Shown here piece after piece: positions 9,085 to 19,102 of a stretch of 64,000 bases of DNA; position 1 is the first letter of the stretch, and each line of letters opens with the position of its first letter. This DNA comes from Endobugula sp965214375. GTDB lineage: Bacteria > Pseudomonadota > Gammaproteobacteria > Pseudomonadales > Cellvibrionaceae. The translations under genes and the position numbers were made by a program. The stretch covers positions 2,170,001 to 2,234,000 of the forward strand of contig OZ243947.1 in NCBI GenBank assembly GCA_965214375.1, in the 5' to 3' direction. The notes under the pieces were generated by a model that did no database searches, was not told where the DNA came from, and saw nothing but the letters and a program-made list of their open reading frames with translations.

Positions 9085-9906
9085 TTATAAATCGAATCGC
9101 TGTCGTAAAAATTTGGCCACACTATCTTCATTGTGGTGTCCAATTACATCATTGGCGGCGGCTTTCACTGCCTCTTTGGCATTTTCCGGGGCATAGCTTT
9201 CATCGGCGGCGGCAAACATACTAATATCGTTATCACTATCCCCAAAGCAGATAACACGCGTGCTATTGAGTTGTTCACACAGTTGCTGGATGGCACTGCC
9301 TTTATTCGCCTGACGATGGTGAATATCTATCCATTTATAATTTTGCCCCTCAACCGCTGGCCCGGAATAGGCCACCAGGTGTTGCTGGGTGTTGATGTAT
9401 TGCTGGGTTTCATCGACTTCTATTGCCGGCCCAATCATACTGATATTGGTAATATGCAGATTGTCTGGCATATCGGCGATAGGTAACACGTGAATATTTC
9501 TGCGTTCTTTAAAATTGGTGAGCAGGTTTTTCTCAACCTCATTGCGTAACTCGGGATGAAAAACAAAATGTTGTTGCTCATCGTTGGTGGCTGAAATAAA
9601 CGGCGTTGCATGCTCACAGTGAATACTGTTAACCACCGTGTGTGCCACCTCAAGACTGAGACAATTATCCAGCGAAAAACGCTCCGTGTCTGGATGCCAG
9701 ATCAACACACCATTGTTATAAATATGCGGTAGCACAAAATTGTGTCCGGCAATAATAGTAGAGGCTGAGTGGAAGGTACGCCCGGTAGCCACTGTATATG
9801 CAATGCCTTTTTGTGTCATACGTTGCAGAGTATCGCGAGTGAAAGGAGATATTTTGGCTTGATTGTTCAGTAAGGTACCATCTAGATCAAAAACTACCAG
9901 CTCCAT
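9085..9906 (-). CDS. Cof-type HAD-superfamily phosphatase
   Basis: A 273-residue haloacid-dehalogenase family hydrolase of the Cof/YidA subgroup. Motif I (FDLDGTLL) is at residues 5-12, a motif II-like VATGRTF is near 39-45, and motifs III/IV are seen as GSAIQQLCEQLN then CFGDSDNDISM near 205-230. The large C2 cap between them is typical of enzymes that dephosphorylate sugar phosphates, FMN or pyridoxal phosphate. The substrate cannot be assigned. It stands alone with its own upstream intergenic region. Confidence 0.88.
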   Translation of the reverse strand: MELVVFDLDGTLLNNQAKISPFTRDTLQRMTQKGIAYTVATGRTFHSASTIIAGHNFVLPHIYNNGVLIWHPDTERFSLDNCLSLEVAHTVVNSIHCEHATPFISATNDEQQHFVFHPELRNEVEKNLLTNFKERRNIHVLPIADMPDNLHITNISMIGPAIEVDETQQYINTQQHLVAYSGPAVEGQNYKWIDIHHRQANKGSAIQQLCEQLNSTRVICFGDSDNDISMFAAADESYAPENAKEAVKAAANDVIGHHNEDSVAKFLRQRFDL

Positions 9907-10196
9907 AAATTGCTCTCTACTCTCTTATATCGAAGAATGATTGGTTCGGGCATGCATCATATCATACGTCTTTCGTGTGAATGACGTGCCACGCCTTTAT
10001 TGTACGTCGTGCCGGGCAATTTGTACTTCGTCACACTATGATAAAAAACCCGTTGCTTTATATGCCATTCACACGCGTAAACTTTTCAGTCCAAAAAGAG
10101 GAGAGTAGGATTTGCCTCCCCTGTTTTATTTTTTAATCCAGAGGTCACAATAACAACCAATCATGATGTTCAATGATTCATAAGGAGAATGATACG
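9907..10196. other. Intergenic region, no gene seen
   Basis: A 290-base gap between the divergent HAD gene and the protease pseudogene. It holds a 10-base inverted repeat CGTGTGAATG / CATTCACACG (9974-9983, 10066-10075) and a ribosome binding site AAGGAG at about 10182-10187. No coding sequence is convincing. Confidence 0.5.
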
Positions 10197-12919
10197 ATGA
10201 AATCACTACCCCATGTTTTTCGTAAAACGTTTTTTTATTGCCTCTCGTTGCCCTAACATTATCGGCGTGTTCAGACCCGGGCAATCAAACGGCCAATAAC
10301 CCAACCCCCAATAACCACAATAAGCCTAACACCGTTAACCCTGCACAAACGGTAAAAGCACAAGGTGCACAGCGTGATAACCATCCTTTTGCGGCAGCCA
10401 TGAAAGCGGTGGAACAAGGTGCCAGCGGGCGCTTGCCCAAAGCATCCGGCTCGCAGGCCAGCGCTGAACAGGAGCCAACATTAGCACCGGGGCAACGCAT
10501 TACACCGCCTAAAGGTGCAGAGCCTTACCTCGAGGATTTAGAAAAATTTGTTGACGTTAACGTCAAACCTGAACGCTTAAAACGTGCAACGCCGAAAACG
10601 CCCAGTGAGTTAAGTAAGGCGCCGCAAAAACCCAAGGCCGAATTATCTCTGGGGTTTTCTTCATTGAATTGTCAGCCCGCCCCCGGTATTGATGAGCGAC
10701 TACTTAAAGCCGTTACACAGCCATCCATATATTACTATACCTACGGCTTTATTTATCTGGATGAATACTTAAGTCCTTAAACGGAAAAACAACTTACCAG
10801 AATCGGTTTACAGATTTTAGATGTACACAGCGATATGTATGCTGTAAAAATTCCTCGCAATGAAGACGTCTTGCGTGAAGTAATCGAGCTGGATTATGTG
10901 CACTGGATTGGTTATTCATTACCAGAACAAAAACTCAGTAAAGGCCTGACACGCGCCACTAAACAGTACGCGGGTAAAGTAGAAGCCTTGCCCGTATTTA
11001 TTAATATATTCGATGCTGAATTTCAAAAACAAAGTAACGAGCTATTACAAAAAGCGGATATTAAACTCGGCCGTTTTGATAGCCGTATTGGCGCCTACCA
11101 TGCGGCACTTAACCCAAAACAAATGCAGTGGTTAATCGAACAGGATTACGTAAAATTTGTAGAGTTGGACGAACCCGGTAACGGCCACCACGATGAAAGC
11201 ATGGCCGTGATGGGCGTTGACTATATTCGCACTGGCGGCGGTGGCACCAACTTTGATGGCAGTAGCACCATCGTGGGCATTATGGACAGCGGCTTTATGT
11301 TGGGTGGTTCCGCGGCAACCACACATGTGGATATGAATAAAAACGGTTGTGGCGCCAACTACACCACCGATGCCGCCGGTGTATGGAATGACCAGCACGA
11401 CCACGGTACTCATGTGCTGGGTACCATTATTGGTACTGGCACCGGGGACTCGCGCAATCGTGGTGTGGCGACAGTCGTAGGCAATAGTGGCGACCGCAGA
11501 ATTCGTGCCGCCAAAGTACTTAATAGCGCCAACAGCTTTCCAACTTCATCGTGGGTGAATAATGGTTTTGATTTTATGGCTAATGCTAGCAACTGCGATA
11601 GCGGGCGCCCACATATTATTAATGCCAGTTTGGGTACCTCCGCACTCGGTGGTAATGGCACTGGTACTCTGTCGCGTAAGCTTGATGCCAATACGTGGGA
11701 TCACCGCCAGCTCTATGTCATTTAAGCAGGCAATAGCGGCCCCGGCGCCAGCACCATTCCCAGCCCGGCCGATGCTAAAAATGCCCTCGCTTTGGGCAAT
11801 GTATTGGTAGAAGGTTTTCAAACCATTGGCGACATCAACGCTGCTGGTGTTCCCAGCAGTCGTGGCCCTACCGCTGACGGTCGCATGAAGCCTAATGTGG
11901 TCGCTACCGGTACTTCAATTCGCTCGGTGAATGCGGGTACCAACAATGGCTACCGTACTATGACGGGCACCAGTATGGCGCCGCCGCATGTCACTGGTAT
12001 TGCCGCTACCGTAAGGCAGCACTACTCCATTTTTGAAAACAGACCACACCTGATGCGTGCGCATTTAATGGCATCCAGTATTTTGCATGACGATGATGAC
12101 ACGCCCAGAAATAACAGCAGCGGTGGTCGCAACACTTATGGTTTGGGTCGGGTGTCTACCTATATGTCACACTGGGCACGTTCAGGTTCTGACGGTTGGT
12201 CGGGGCATTGGGCCGCGCGTACCATTACCAATAGTAACTGGGGTTACCGCGATATTGATGTCCCCTCGGGTACGGATCGTTTAGTGGTGGTAATGACATG
12301 GGACGAAGACTCTGCCAGCTCCGGTGCCAGTGACGCCGTAGAATACGACCTGGATTTATGGGTGGACAGAAATGCCGACTGCACGCCAGACAGCAAAGGC
12401 CAGTGCGGTGAATGGGCCTCGCAATCCTATGAAGATAATGTGGAATATCTTATTATTAATAATCCTGCAGCGGGTACCTACCGTTTAAAAATTATTAATT
12501 GGGATGCGCCCAACTCCGGCCTGCCTGCCGCAATTGCGGCCACCATTATTAAAGGTGACCCAACGCCGGGCATGAGTGTCACCACAAGTGCCAGTACCAC
12601 CACGCCATCGGTGGGCGCCAACTTTACCGTTAACACCACAGTGGGTGCAGATTCATATATTGCCTCGGCCACCCATATTGAAATCAGTAGCATCTCTGCG
12701 GGTTTACAGTTTGTGGAAGTCTCCACCACACGTGAAGACGGCATCACCATGGACTTTAGCCAAGATGAATTCAGCATGGGTAATATCATTGACAGCGACA
12801 CCCGCCGCGCCACTTGGACACTACGCGCCACCAGCGCGGGCAGTAAAAGCGTCACTTTTAGAGTGTGGTCTGAAAATGGCGGCACGCATACGCCCACGGT
12901 AAATATTACCGCCAATTAA
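10197..12919 (+). pseudogene. Subtilisin-like (S8) lipoprotein protease, three disabling lesions
   Basis: A single reading frame restores a surface serine protease of about 907 residues: lipoprotein signal with LTLSAC lipobox, proline/lysine-rich linker, subtilase domain and a C-terminal beta-rich region. The catalytic triad is intact: Asp in GIMDSGF (near 11284), His in HDHGTHV (near 11400) and Ser in GTSMAPPH (near 11972). Three lesions break it. The T7 tract at 10230-10236 is one T short of joining the ATG at 10197 (good AAGGAG site) to the signal peptide. TAA at 10778-10780 and TAA at 11723-11725 are both in frame. The second falls just before AGNSGPG, the oxyanion-hole region, where serine (TCA) or alanine is usual. 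Recent inactivation is likely, since the remaining sequence reads well. Confidence 0.85.
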
Positions 12920-12941
12920 ATAAAAAAAATAAAACGCCCTT

Positions 12942-12981
12942 AACCCGAGTTTGTATTTAAAACACAAGCTCGGGTTTTTTA
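12942..12981 (+). terminator. Rho-independent terminator after the protease
   Basis: AACCCGAG and CTCGGGTT pair, extended inward by TTTGT/ACACAA, followed by six T. It is a well-formed terminator 23 bases after the protease stop. Confidence 0.85.
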
Positions 12982-13171
12982 TTGGTAAATATTTTTTAAT
13001 GTAAAAGATTACATGATGATTTTTGGCGCGGTAATCTACGGATTTGTAATTATTTTTTTGTTTTGTTGACAGTAGGTTTTTGTGAAAGCATAGTTGCTTA
13101 GGTTTCTATGTTTTATGTCTAATTATTAATAATTTATAAATTTCCATTTCTTGAAATAAGGAAATATTAGA

Positions 13172-13893
13172 GTGACTATAGAAAAACATGATTTGAAGTC
13201 TTATGCGTATTTGCCTGAAGATTTGTTGTTAAGGATTCTCGAAAATACCCCCCCCAAACTGCTGAAAAGCTCAGTAAAATTATTGGTGCAAATAAAGATC
13301 AACTTCAAGCCGGTCGTGATGTTCTTTCAGAGCAGGATTTGATTTGCTCTCTTTCCAGTAGTAATTATAGCGATAGTATCATTGCTGTAGATGGCGAAAA
13401 CATTATAGAGAAAATGACAGGGTCTGACATTTTGATGGCTATTGCTGTTGGAGTAGCAGGCTTACCTGATGAGCCAGCCGAACATTGGGCTAAAGGAGGT
13501 GAGCAATACTATCAATGGCAGGATGCTCTTCATCACCATACTGCGAATCCTAGGCTATGCCAAGGAATTATGTTTCTTATGGAATTAAGTATTTTAGCTA
13601 ATGCGGAACAAGAGTTTCGTATTATGGATGGAAGTCATATAACCTCTGTCTTAAAGTTAAATAGTTTGTTGTCGGCAAAAGATGATGAATTTGAAGATGA
13701 GGTTTATGTTGCTTCTTTAGCAAAATTCTTGAAGGATAATTATTCAAGAGTTATACCTGATATACCCGATATTATTGATGCTGCTTTTGGGGGCGATTGC
13801 TTTTGCTTCCAGAGTGCAGTGAAATTCCCCTTGACCGTAACGGCTACCATTAATCACATAGGAGGATTGTCTTTTTTTAATAAATGCGAATAG
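13172..13893 (+). pseudogene. F-box-like protein, frameshifted in a C8 tract
   Basis: From a GTG with an AAGGAAAT ribosome site, the first codons give YAYLPEDLLLRILENTPP, which closely follows the F-box consensus (LPxxLLLxIL..LP). F-box domains recruit eukaryotic Skp1 and occur in bacteria mainly as injected effectors. Translation then meets a run of eight C (13248-13255). One more C would rejoin the downstream frame, which continues for about 210 residues with no recognised domain. Restored length is about 240 residues. The last 30-50 codons are antisense to a yjgN remnant, so the present C-terminus is probably chimeric. The codons and AT content look different from the housekeeping neighbours. 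F-box assignment rests on one short motif. Confidence 0.6.
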
Positions 13894-14457
13894 ATAAACA
13901 CCTAGAGGAATAGAAATAATAAATGCCAGAATGACAATGCCGCCGCCAATGGCACCGCTGGCGTCTGGATTAGTTTACGCTACGTAAGGTAACAAAATAG
14001 CAGGGCCAAACAACACCACAAACATGGGTATAAAAACGGCAATCGGTAGTAATATAAAATTGATATAGGATTGCCCCAGTGTGCCAGCAAAGCCGAATCG
14101 TACATTGCTAAAGCTGGTCATGCGCAGATTAAACATCATGCTACGCCATAGTATCCACGGGAAACCTACGACAAACACTAGAGGGATAATGGCCGGCGCA
14201 TAAGGAGAAATATATTGCCCAAAAATAAATAGTAGGAAAATTGCCATCGCAATCAGGTAGCCGATAAACAGATGCTTGCCTGTGGCATGGTAGTCGAAGT
14301 GACGTCCTTCAAGAGTGGTATTGCCGTAAAAGTAGCGGCGGTTGCGGACTTTTGCCCATGGATAGTACAAGCCCAGAGTCAAAATCGTTAACAGGATGTT
14401 AACGATCCATATCTTAAAATACTCGGCCCCGCGGCCTTCAAAACTGAATGTTGTCAT
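13744..14457 (-). pseudogene. YjgN (DUF898) membrane protein, nonsense codon and 3' truncation
   Basis: The N-terminal 160 residues are a typical YjgN/DUF898 protein: FEGRGAEYFKIWIVNILLT, then LTLGLYYPWAKVRNRRYF and FDYHATGKHLFIGYLIAM, with several membrane segments. The frame stops at TAA (13977-13975). Reading through gives another 77 codons that still look like the family (membrane helix, then SYVINGSRYGQGEFH) up to about 13800, where the similarity ends. Full-length homologues are about 350-400 residues, so the 3' part is missing. The remnant overlaps the end of the F-box-like gene on the other strand, which marks a rearrangement junction. A good AAGGAAA site precedes the ATG. Confidence 0.75.
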
Positions 14458-14706
14458 TATTATTTCCTTTTCCTTGTTAATGGTGACTGGCCATGTTTCC
14501 CTTTATTCCTTGTTGTTGTGAATGCCGGGCATGTCTGGCACAGAAGTCGACCGTAGTATTTAATAAGTGAGCAGCAAATGCAAGCCATTAATGGCATACG
14601 TTTCAACAAATAGAATTTTACTTCGCAGTTTTGGCGCACAGTGCTAGTGAATCGTTGCTAAGACCGTTAGTCTTTGTTTCCCGCTTAATTCTTTGAGGAA
14701 AAAATA

Positions 14707-15693
14707 ATGATAATAACTCGTTACCGATTGATTAAAAAAACCGTATTACTGGCATCATGCCTGTGGGGTTTATTGACGGTTGATGTGTTTGCAGACAATA
14801 TTGGCACGTGGCAAAAAATTGATTACAGTTTGTCGGGGCTGGCAAAAATGAATCCTGCAAGATCAGGGTTTATATATATTTTTTTAGGGATAATTGATAA
14901 TAAGCACGATAATGAAATACGTACCGTGCGTGTTGATCTTGATAGTAACTATAAAGCCTCTGTTACTGTACTGCCATGGAAAAATAGTTATCCCAGTGGT
15001 TTAAATGACCTAGAAAGTGTGGCCGCTATTCCCAACGGTAAAACGGGTACGCAGCAGCAATTTGTTGCCTCAAATTCCAGTGGTAAATTTTGGCGCTTTA
15101 CGGTGAATAGCAGTAACCAGATTGATAATGTGATTGCTGGCAGTCCGGACTTGGCACAAAAAGGTTTGACCAGCAGTGCCGAAGAAATTGAGTCGGTGGC
15201 TTTTTTTATTAACAGTAATAGTGGCAAGATAAAATTAGTGTGGGCTGGTCGTGGCTCGCGCGATCACTCGGCCTATTTATTTGCGGCATATTTAACTAAT
15301 GGTAGTAATAGTATTAGTTATGATGATGACAACAATTTTAAACTGGATGAAAGTCATTTTAATTGGCCGCGTCCAACATGGGGTGGTGATGGTGATACTC
15401 GTTTAATCTCTGATGTGAAAGTGAGTAACGACAATAAAATTTTTGTGTCGTCTGCCTTTGATGGTGGTGATTATGGTCCGTTTGCCGGTGTGCTATATAA
15501 CCCGGGAACCTTCCAAAGTGCCAGCAGTATTACCTTTGGTTTGTCACCTTATGCGCCCAAAACGGCTCTGTTTATAGGTGATAAAGGTAAAAAGGTTGAG
15601 GCGTTGGAATTGTTAACCGGTGATGCGGATGATGGTTTTATCGTAGGCACTGATAATGAAAAAGAGCAAGACTATATTATGGTGTTAAAGTAA
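14707..15693 (+). CDS. Secreted protein of unknown function
   Basis: A 328-residue protein with a clear Sec signal peptide (basic KK, hydrophobic core to about residue 28, cleavage likely after VFA). The mature part is rich in Ser, Asn, Asp and Gly, with recurrent beta-strand patterns such as LNDLESVAAIPNG and EEIESVAFFINS, suggesting a beta-propeller-like fold. That fold is a guess. No catalytic motif is recognised. TTTGAGGAAAAA precedes the ATG. It ends 9 bases inside the convergent hydrolase gene. The frame is intact, unlike most neighbours. Confidence 0.7.
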   Translation: MIITRYRLIKKTVLLASCLWGLLTVDVFADNIGTWQKIDYSLSGLAKMNPARSGFIYIFLGIIDNKHDNEIRTVRVDLDSNYKASVTVLPWKNSYPSGLNDLESVAAIPNGKTGTQQQFVASNSSGKFWRFTVNSSNQIDNVIAGSPDLAQKGLTSSAEEIESVAFFINSNSGKIKLVWAGRGSRDHSAYLFAAYLTNGSNSISYDDDNNFKLDESHFNWPRPTWGGDGDTRLISDVKVSNDNKIFVSSAFDGGDYGPFAGVLYNPGTFQSASSITFGLSPYAPKTALFIGDKGKKVEALELLTGDADDGFIVGTDNEKEQDYIMVLK

Positions 15694-16500
15694 TAGACGC
15701 TTATAAATATCCCAGTATTGATCAAATTCGTGAATGTCGCCGTGGTCGGCGCCGTTCACGGTAAAAATTTCGCTGGGTTGTATCGTGAGCTTTTGCAGCG
15801 TTTCGCTGTGAATCAATGGAATATAATCATCCTTATCGCCCACAATAAAACTCACCTTGCCCGGTACTTGCTCAATAATATCTTTAGTAGGTAAGGGATA
15901 GCGTAATAAGCTGGAAGGTACATAAGGGTAATGCTGTTTGACCATCGACTTCATGCTAGAAAAGGGCGAGACCAAAATTAATTGTTGATGGCGTACCTCT
16001 GTCGCTAACTTGGTGGCTAAACCGCTACCGAGTGAGCGGCCGTAAATAGTAATGGGAATATTGTTTTCTTGATAACGTGGTGCGATAAAATTCCACGCGG
16101 CGCGGATATCACTATGGATTTGTTCAACGCTGGTAATGTTTCCAGTGCTTTTGCCATAACCGCGATAGTCGATAATAAATAAGTCCAGGTTATGTTGTTC
16201 GTAGAATTTTACTTTTGTCGTCCATGTATCTAGGTTGCCAGCATTTCCGTGCAGAAAAAAAACCAAACCCTGTGGGTCTTTCTGGTGAAAGTGCAGGGCG
16301 TTTAGCTCGCCACCCTCGACAGGAATCATTAACTCAGTAAAGGTCTGGTCAAAGGTAAACGTGTGATCGGCCGGTAGTTTTGTGCCGGGGAAAATAAGTT
16401 TTTCCTGATAGATATACATCAGTAATACCAACAATAGATACAGTATTGCAGGGATTGCCAGTAGCCACACGAGTAGTGTCATAGGTTTGCCTTGGTTCAT
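15685..16500 (-). CDS. Membrane-anchored alpha/beta hydrolase (BEM46/YfhR-like)
   Basis: A 271-residue hydrolase with an N-terminal membrane anchor (about residues 7-30) followed by LIFPG, characteristic of the BEM46/YfhR group. The oxyanion stretch FFLHGNAGN is at about 80-88, the nucleophile elbow YGRSLGSG near 150-157, the acid in GDKDDYIP and the catalytic His in GADHGD near the C-terminus. The substrate is unknown; relatives are serine hydrolases facing the periplasm. The start gives MNQGKPMTLL; the second Met is an alternative. Confidence 0.85.
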   Translation of the reverse strand: MNQGKPMTLLVWLLAIPAILYLLLVLLMYIYQEKLIFPGTKLPADHTFTFDQTFTELMIPVEGGELNALHFHQKDPQGLVFFLHGNAGNLDTWTTKVKFYEQHNLDLFIIDYRGYGKSTGNITSVEQIHSDIRAAWNFIAPRYQENNIPITIYGRSLGSGLATKLATEVRHQQLILVSPFSSMKSMVKQHYPYVPSSLLRYPLPTKDIIEQVPGKVSFIVGDKDDYIPLIHSETLQKLTIQPSEIFTVNGADHGDIHEFDQYWDIYKRLLL

Positions 16501-16556
16501 GGGTTTAGTCTACACCTATTTTAGACCTTTTTACGCGATTTGGGGTGTTTAGGTTT

Positions 16557-17845
16557 TTATTCGGTACGTTGGCGTTTACTGGCTTTTCCTTGTTGTCCAA
16601 ATACTTTAGGTACTTTACGTTTTCTGGGTTCGGTCGAGGTGTCGCTACCTACCGTATTGGTTGATGAATCGTTGTTAAAACGCTGTTTAAAGCGTGACTT
16701 TTTCTTTGCCTCGATAGAAGAAGAGCTATTACTCAATGCGCTAGATGACGATAAAGTATTGGCACGAGGACGCCCCATATTGGACGAGCTGCCAGATGAG
16801 CTGCCGAAGGTATCTGTTGCATCCCAACGACGCTTATCACCTTGATAAGTATTAATATGGCGTACTTCATTAATGTTTTTTTGTTGCTCTAGTGCCGTAA
16901 AACTTTCTGTCGGTTGGCTGCGAAACACTTTATCTTGCCGTTCTTTGGTTTTGCCTTTTTTACTGCTGCGAGAAAGAAAACCAAAACGAGTCGAGTTTTT
17001 AGGGAAGCGTTTCCCCGGGTTACCGCTTACAAAAATGTCTGTACCTACGCGTCGGTCCAGTGTTTCTGCACAAGCACCACAAATTTGATTGGGATTACTT
17101 TCCATAATGCCGACCATTTCATCGCTATCTTCCAAACTGTCAAACCCTCTTTGTTCACGAACAAGATTGTGGCCGTGTAACGCGGCGGGTTCGGAGTGAT
17201 AGTTGCGTCTGGGGTCGGGTGTTATACCTCTTTCTTCATCTGTTTTAATACTGGTATTGTAAATCTTTTCTTTATCATCAGAAGAACCTCATCCGATAAA
17301 CCTGTGCCTGATACGCCAGAGGCATACGTGGCTTGCTCTAACGTGAAGCCATTGCGAGCATGGGTAACACGCCCAAAATCACTGAGTACAGGATTGGTTT
17401 TTATGGGCTTGGTGTTTGTCTCATTAGAGCGACTTGATGTGTAGCTTGGGGTTTCTAATTCTTTTTTGGCTTGGAGATACTCACTACGTGGGCTATCGCT
17501 ACCCAGTGAGCGACTGGTCGCATGGGAGCTAAAACGCCAAGTATCCACGGTGCCATCTTTATTGTCTATACGCCCGGCAATCGACCCGCGGCGTGAGCGA
17601 AAAATATTATGTTCGCTACGCGTGCCCCAGTGTTGGCTAACGCCGGTATTTTCATGGAGTCCGGTAAACTTAAAATAGGTATCTGCTTCTTTTTTACTGC
17701 CAAAGGTTTTTTTTGAAAAGGTATGGTACTTTGAGCCAGTACCCGCCATCGTATGAGTGTCGTTATCGATAGCGCTCATAGACCATTGCTGGCCCTTTTT
17801 AAGCTTGCTGACGTTTAAATGGATGTCTTTTTCGGTTTGACTCAC
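16557..17845 (-). pseudogene. Deaminase-fold toxin/effector-like protein, single frameshift
   Basis: Two adjacent reading frames join into one protein of about 429 residues if one base is restored near 17286-17292 (around GATGAGG on the coding strand). The N-terminal half is polar and unrecognised. The middle contains NYHSE (His about 217, Glu about 219) and, 37 residues after that Glu, CGAC (Cys about 256 and 259). This is the HxE...CxxC zinc and catalytic pattern of the cytidine-deaminase-like superfamily, which includes secreted toxin deaminases. The C-terminal third is Ser-rich and disordered. It ends with two basic clusters, EPRKRKVPK and KASKRQR, spaced like a bipartite nuclear localisation signal. 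There is no obvious signal peptide, so a dedicated secretion system would be needed. Deaminase assignment is by motif only; a nuclear role is inference. Confidence 0.55.
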
Positions 17846-18056
17846 AGCTAAGATGTAATTTTGTTTTTAACGACGTTAAACAACCGCCATGAAAAACCTG
17901 TGCCACTATTAATGTGTTAATAAGCGACTAAAAAAACAATGATTTTTTTATCATAAGCCTGATGAGTGGGTAAGAAAGTACCCGAAAATGGTATGGCGAT
18001 GTGGGTCGCTTTAGTGTTTAATGCGCGCTGAATTATTATTAATCATTTAGAATATT

Positions 18057-18677
18057 ATGTCAGAGATTGAATTAACGACTACAGAACAACATGCGTCCTA
18101 TGGTATTGGTTTACAAATGGGCGACCAACTGAAATCTGTTTTTGAGGGCGTATCCTTCGATGCCGCTATTGCGGGTATCCGTGATAGTTTTCAGGGCAAT
18201 GAGTTACAGGTATCCGATGCTGATATCAGTGCGGCATTTAAAGTGATTCAGGAAAAAATACAACAACAAGACGCTGAAAAAGCAGATCAAATGGCCGGTG
18301 AAGGCGAGGCCTTCCTCGCAGAAAATGCCACGCGTGAAGAGGTTCAGGTGACGGAATCTGGTCTGCAATATGCAATTATCACCGAAGGTGACGGCGAAAA
18401 GCCTGAAGCCAGTGCAACTGTGCGCACACACTACCGCGGCACCTTAATTGACGGCACTGAATTTGATGGTTCATACAGCCGTAATGAGCCAACAGAATTC
18501 CCGGTGGGTGGTTTGATTGCCGGTTGGACCGAAGCATTACAATTAATGCCTGTTGGCAGTAAATGGAAATTATACATTCCTTATCAACTGGCTTATGGTG
18601 CCAACGGTGCTGGCGGTGCCATCGGGCCGTATCAAGCGCTTATCTTCGAGATTGAATTATTAGCGATTGTCGCTTAA
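18057..18677 (+). CDS. fklB: FKBP-type peptidyl-prolyl isomerase (FklB family)
   Basis: Catalyses cis-trans isomerisation of X-Pro bonds. The N-terminal dimerisation domain (about 1-95), with HASYGIGLQMGDQL, and the C-terminal FKBP domain (about 100-206), with VRTHYRGTLIDGTEFDGSY, LIAGWTEALQLMPVGSKW and IPYQLAYG, match FklB/FkpA-type proteins. No signal peptide is present, so it is cytoplasmic like FklB. Length 206 matches E. coli FklB exactly. It is convergent with a small decayed frame, one base apart. Confidence 0.93.
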   Translation: MSEIELTTTEQHASYGIGLQMGDQLKSVFEGVSFDAAIAGIRDSFQGNELQVSDADISAAFKVIQEKIQQQDAEKADQMAGEGEAFLAENATREEVQVTESGLQYAIITEGDGEKPEASATVRTHYRGTLIDGTEFDGSYSRNEPTEFPVGGLIAGWTEALQLMPVGSKWKLYIPYQLAYGANGAGGAIGPYQALIFEIELLAIVA

Positions 18678-18940
18678 CTAGTTAACAACCGTCAGTCCTT
18701 GTTGGCTTTCCAAGCGTTCAATTTCATAATTAAGGGCATCATTCACCGTTTTTAAAATGGTAAATAATCCCTTATTGACGCGTGCTTCATGTGCGGTGAC
18801 TCCCGGCTCTTCTGTTAAACGTGCGGAATATTCCTGCACAAAGGCTAATACAGACTGGATATGAATCCGTGTATCTGCTGGGTGCTGGTCTATCAGGGGG
18901 GTTACTGGGGGTTGTATATTCCATTGTGTTTTGGCTCCAT
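18678..18940 (-). pseudogene. Small protein, probably frameshifted near its start
   Basis: Downstream of position 18900 on the minus strand a clean frame reads HIQSVLAFVQEYSARL, then VNKGLFTILKTVNDAL, and ends at TAG (18680-18678). It has no good start codon in frame. The ATG at 18940 opens MEPK and then leaves the frame. One extra A in its AAAA would join it to the frame, giving about 87 residues, helical and without recognised family. The alternative is a CTG-started protein of about 70 residues. I judge it a real small gene, possibly damaged. Confidence 0.45.
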
Positions 18941-19047
18941 TCTATCTTGACTAACTTAAGGTAATTAACTGTAAGTTATTTTATGACAAGTGTCCCGTTC
19001 TGTAAATAGCTATTTGGCGGCTTTTTATGATTTTTTAGCGCTTTTTA

Positions 19048-19075
19048 ATCTATATCAAAAAATTTTGATATAGAT
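19048..19075. promoter_or_regulatory. Palindromic operator (SahR-type) before the ArsR/methyltransferase gene
   Basis: ATCTATATCAAAA and TTTTGATATAGAT form a perfect 13-base inverted repeat separated by AA. It overlaps the promoter of the regulator gene, so it fits autorepression. ATATC...GATAT half-sites are what I recall for SahR, the S-adenosylhomocysteine-responsive ArsR-family regulator of methionine-cycle genes. The site is seen; the ligand is inferred. Confidence 0.75.
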
Positions 19076-19093
19076 GATCAATGCTGTTATAGT
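19065..19093 (+). promoter_or_regulatory. Sigma-70 promoter of the SAM-cycle operon
   Basis: TTGATA (19065-19070) and TATAGT (19088-19093) are separated by exactly 17 bases. The -35 box lies in the right half of the operator. Transcription would begin near 19100, only a few bases before the ATG at 19103, so the message would be leaderless or nearly so. Confidence 0.7.
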
Positions 19094-19102
19094 GCTCTTC
19101 CT

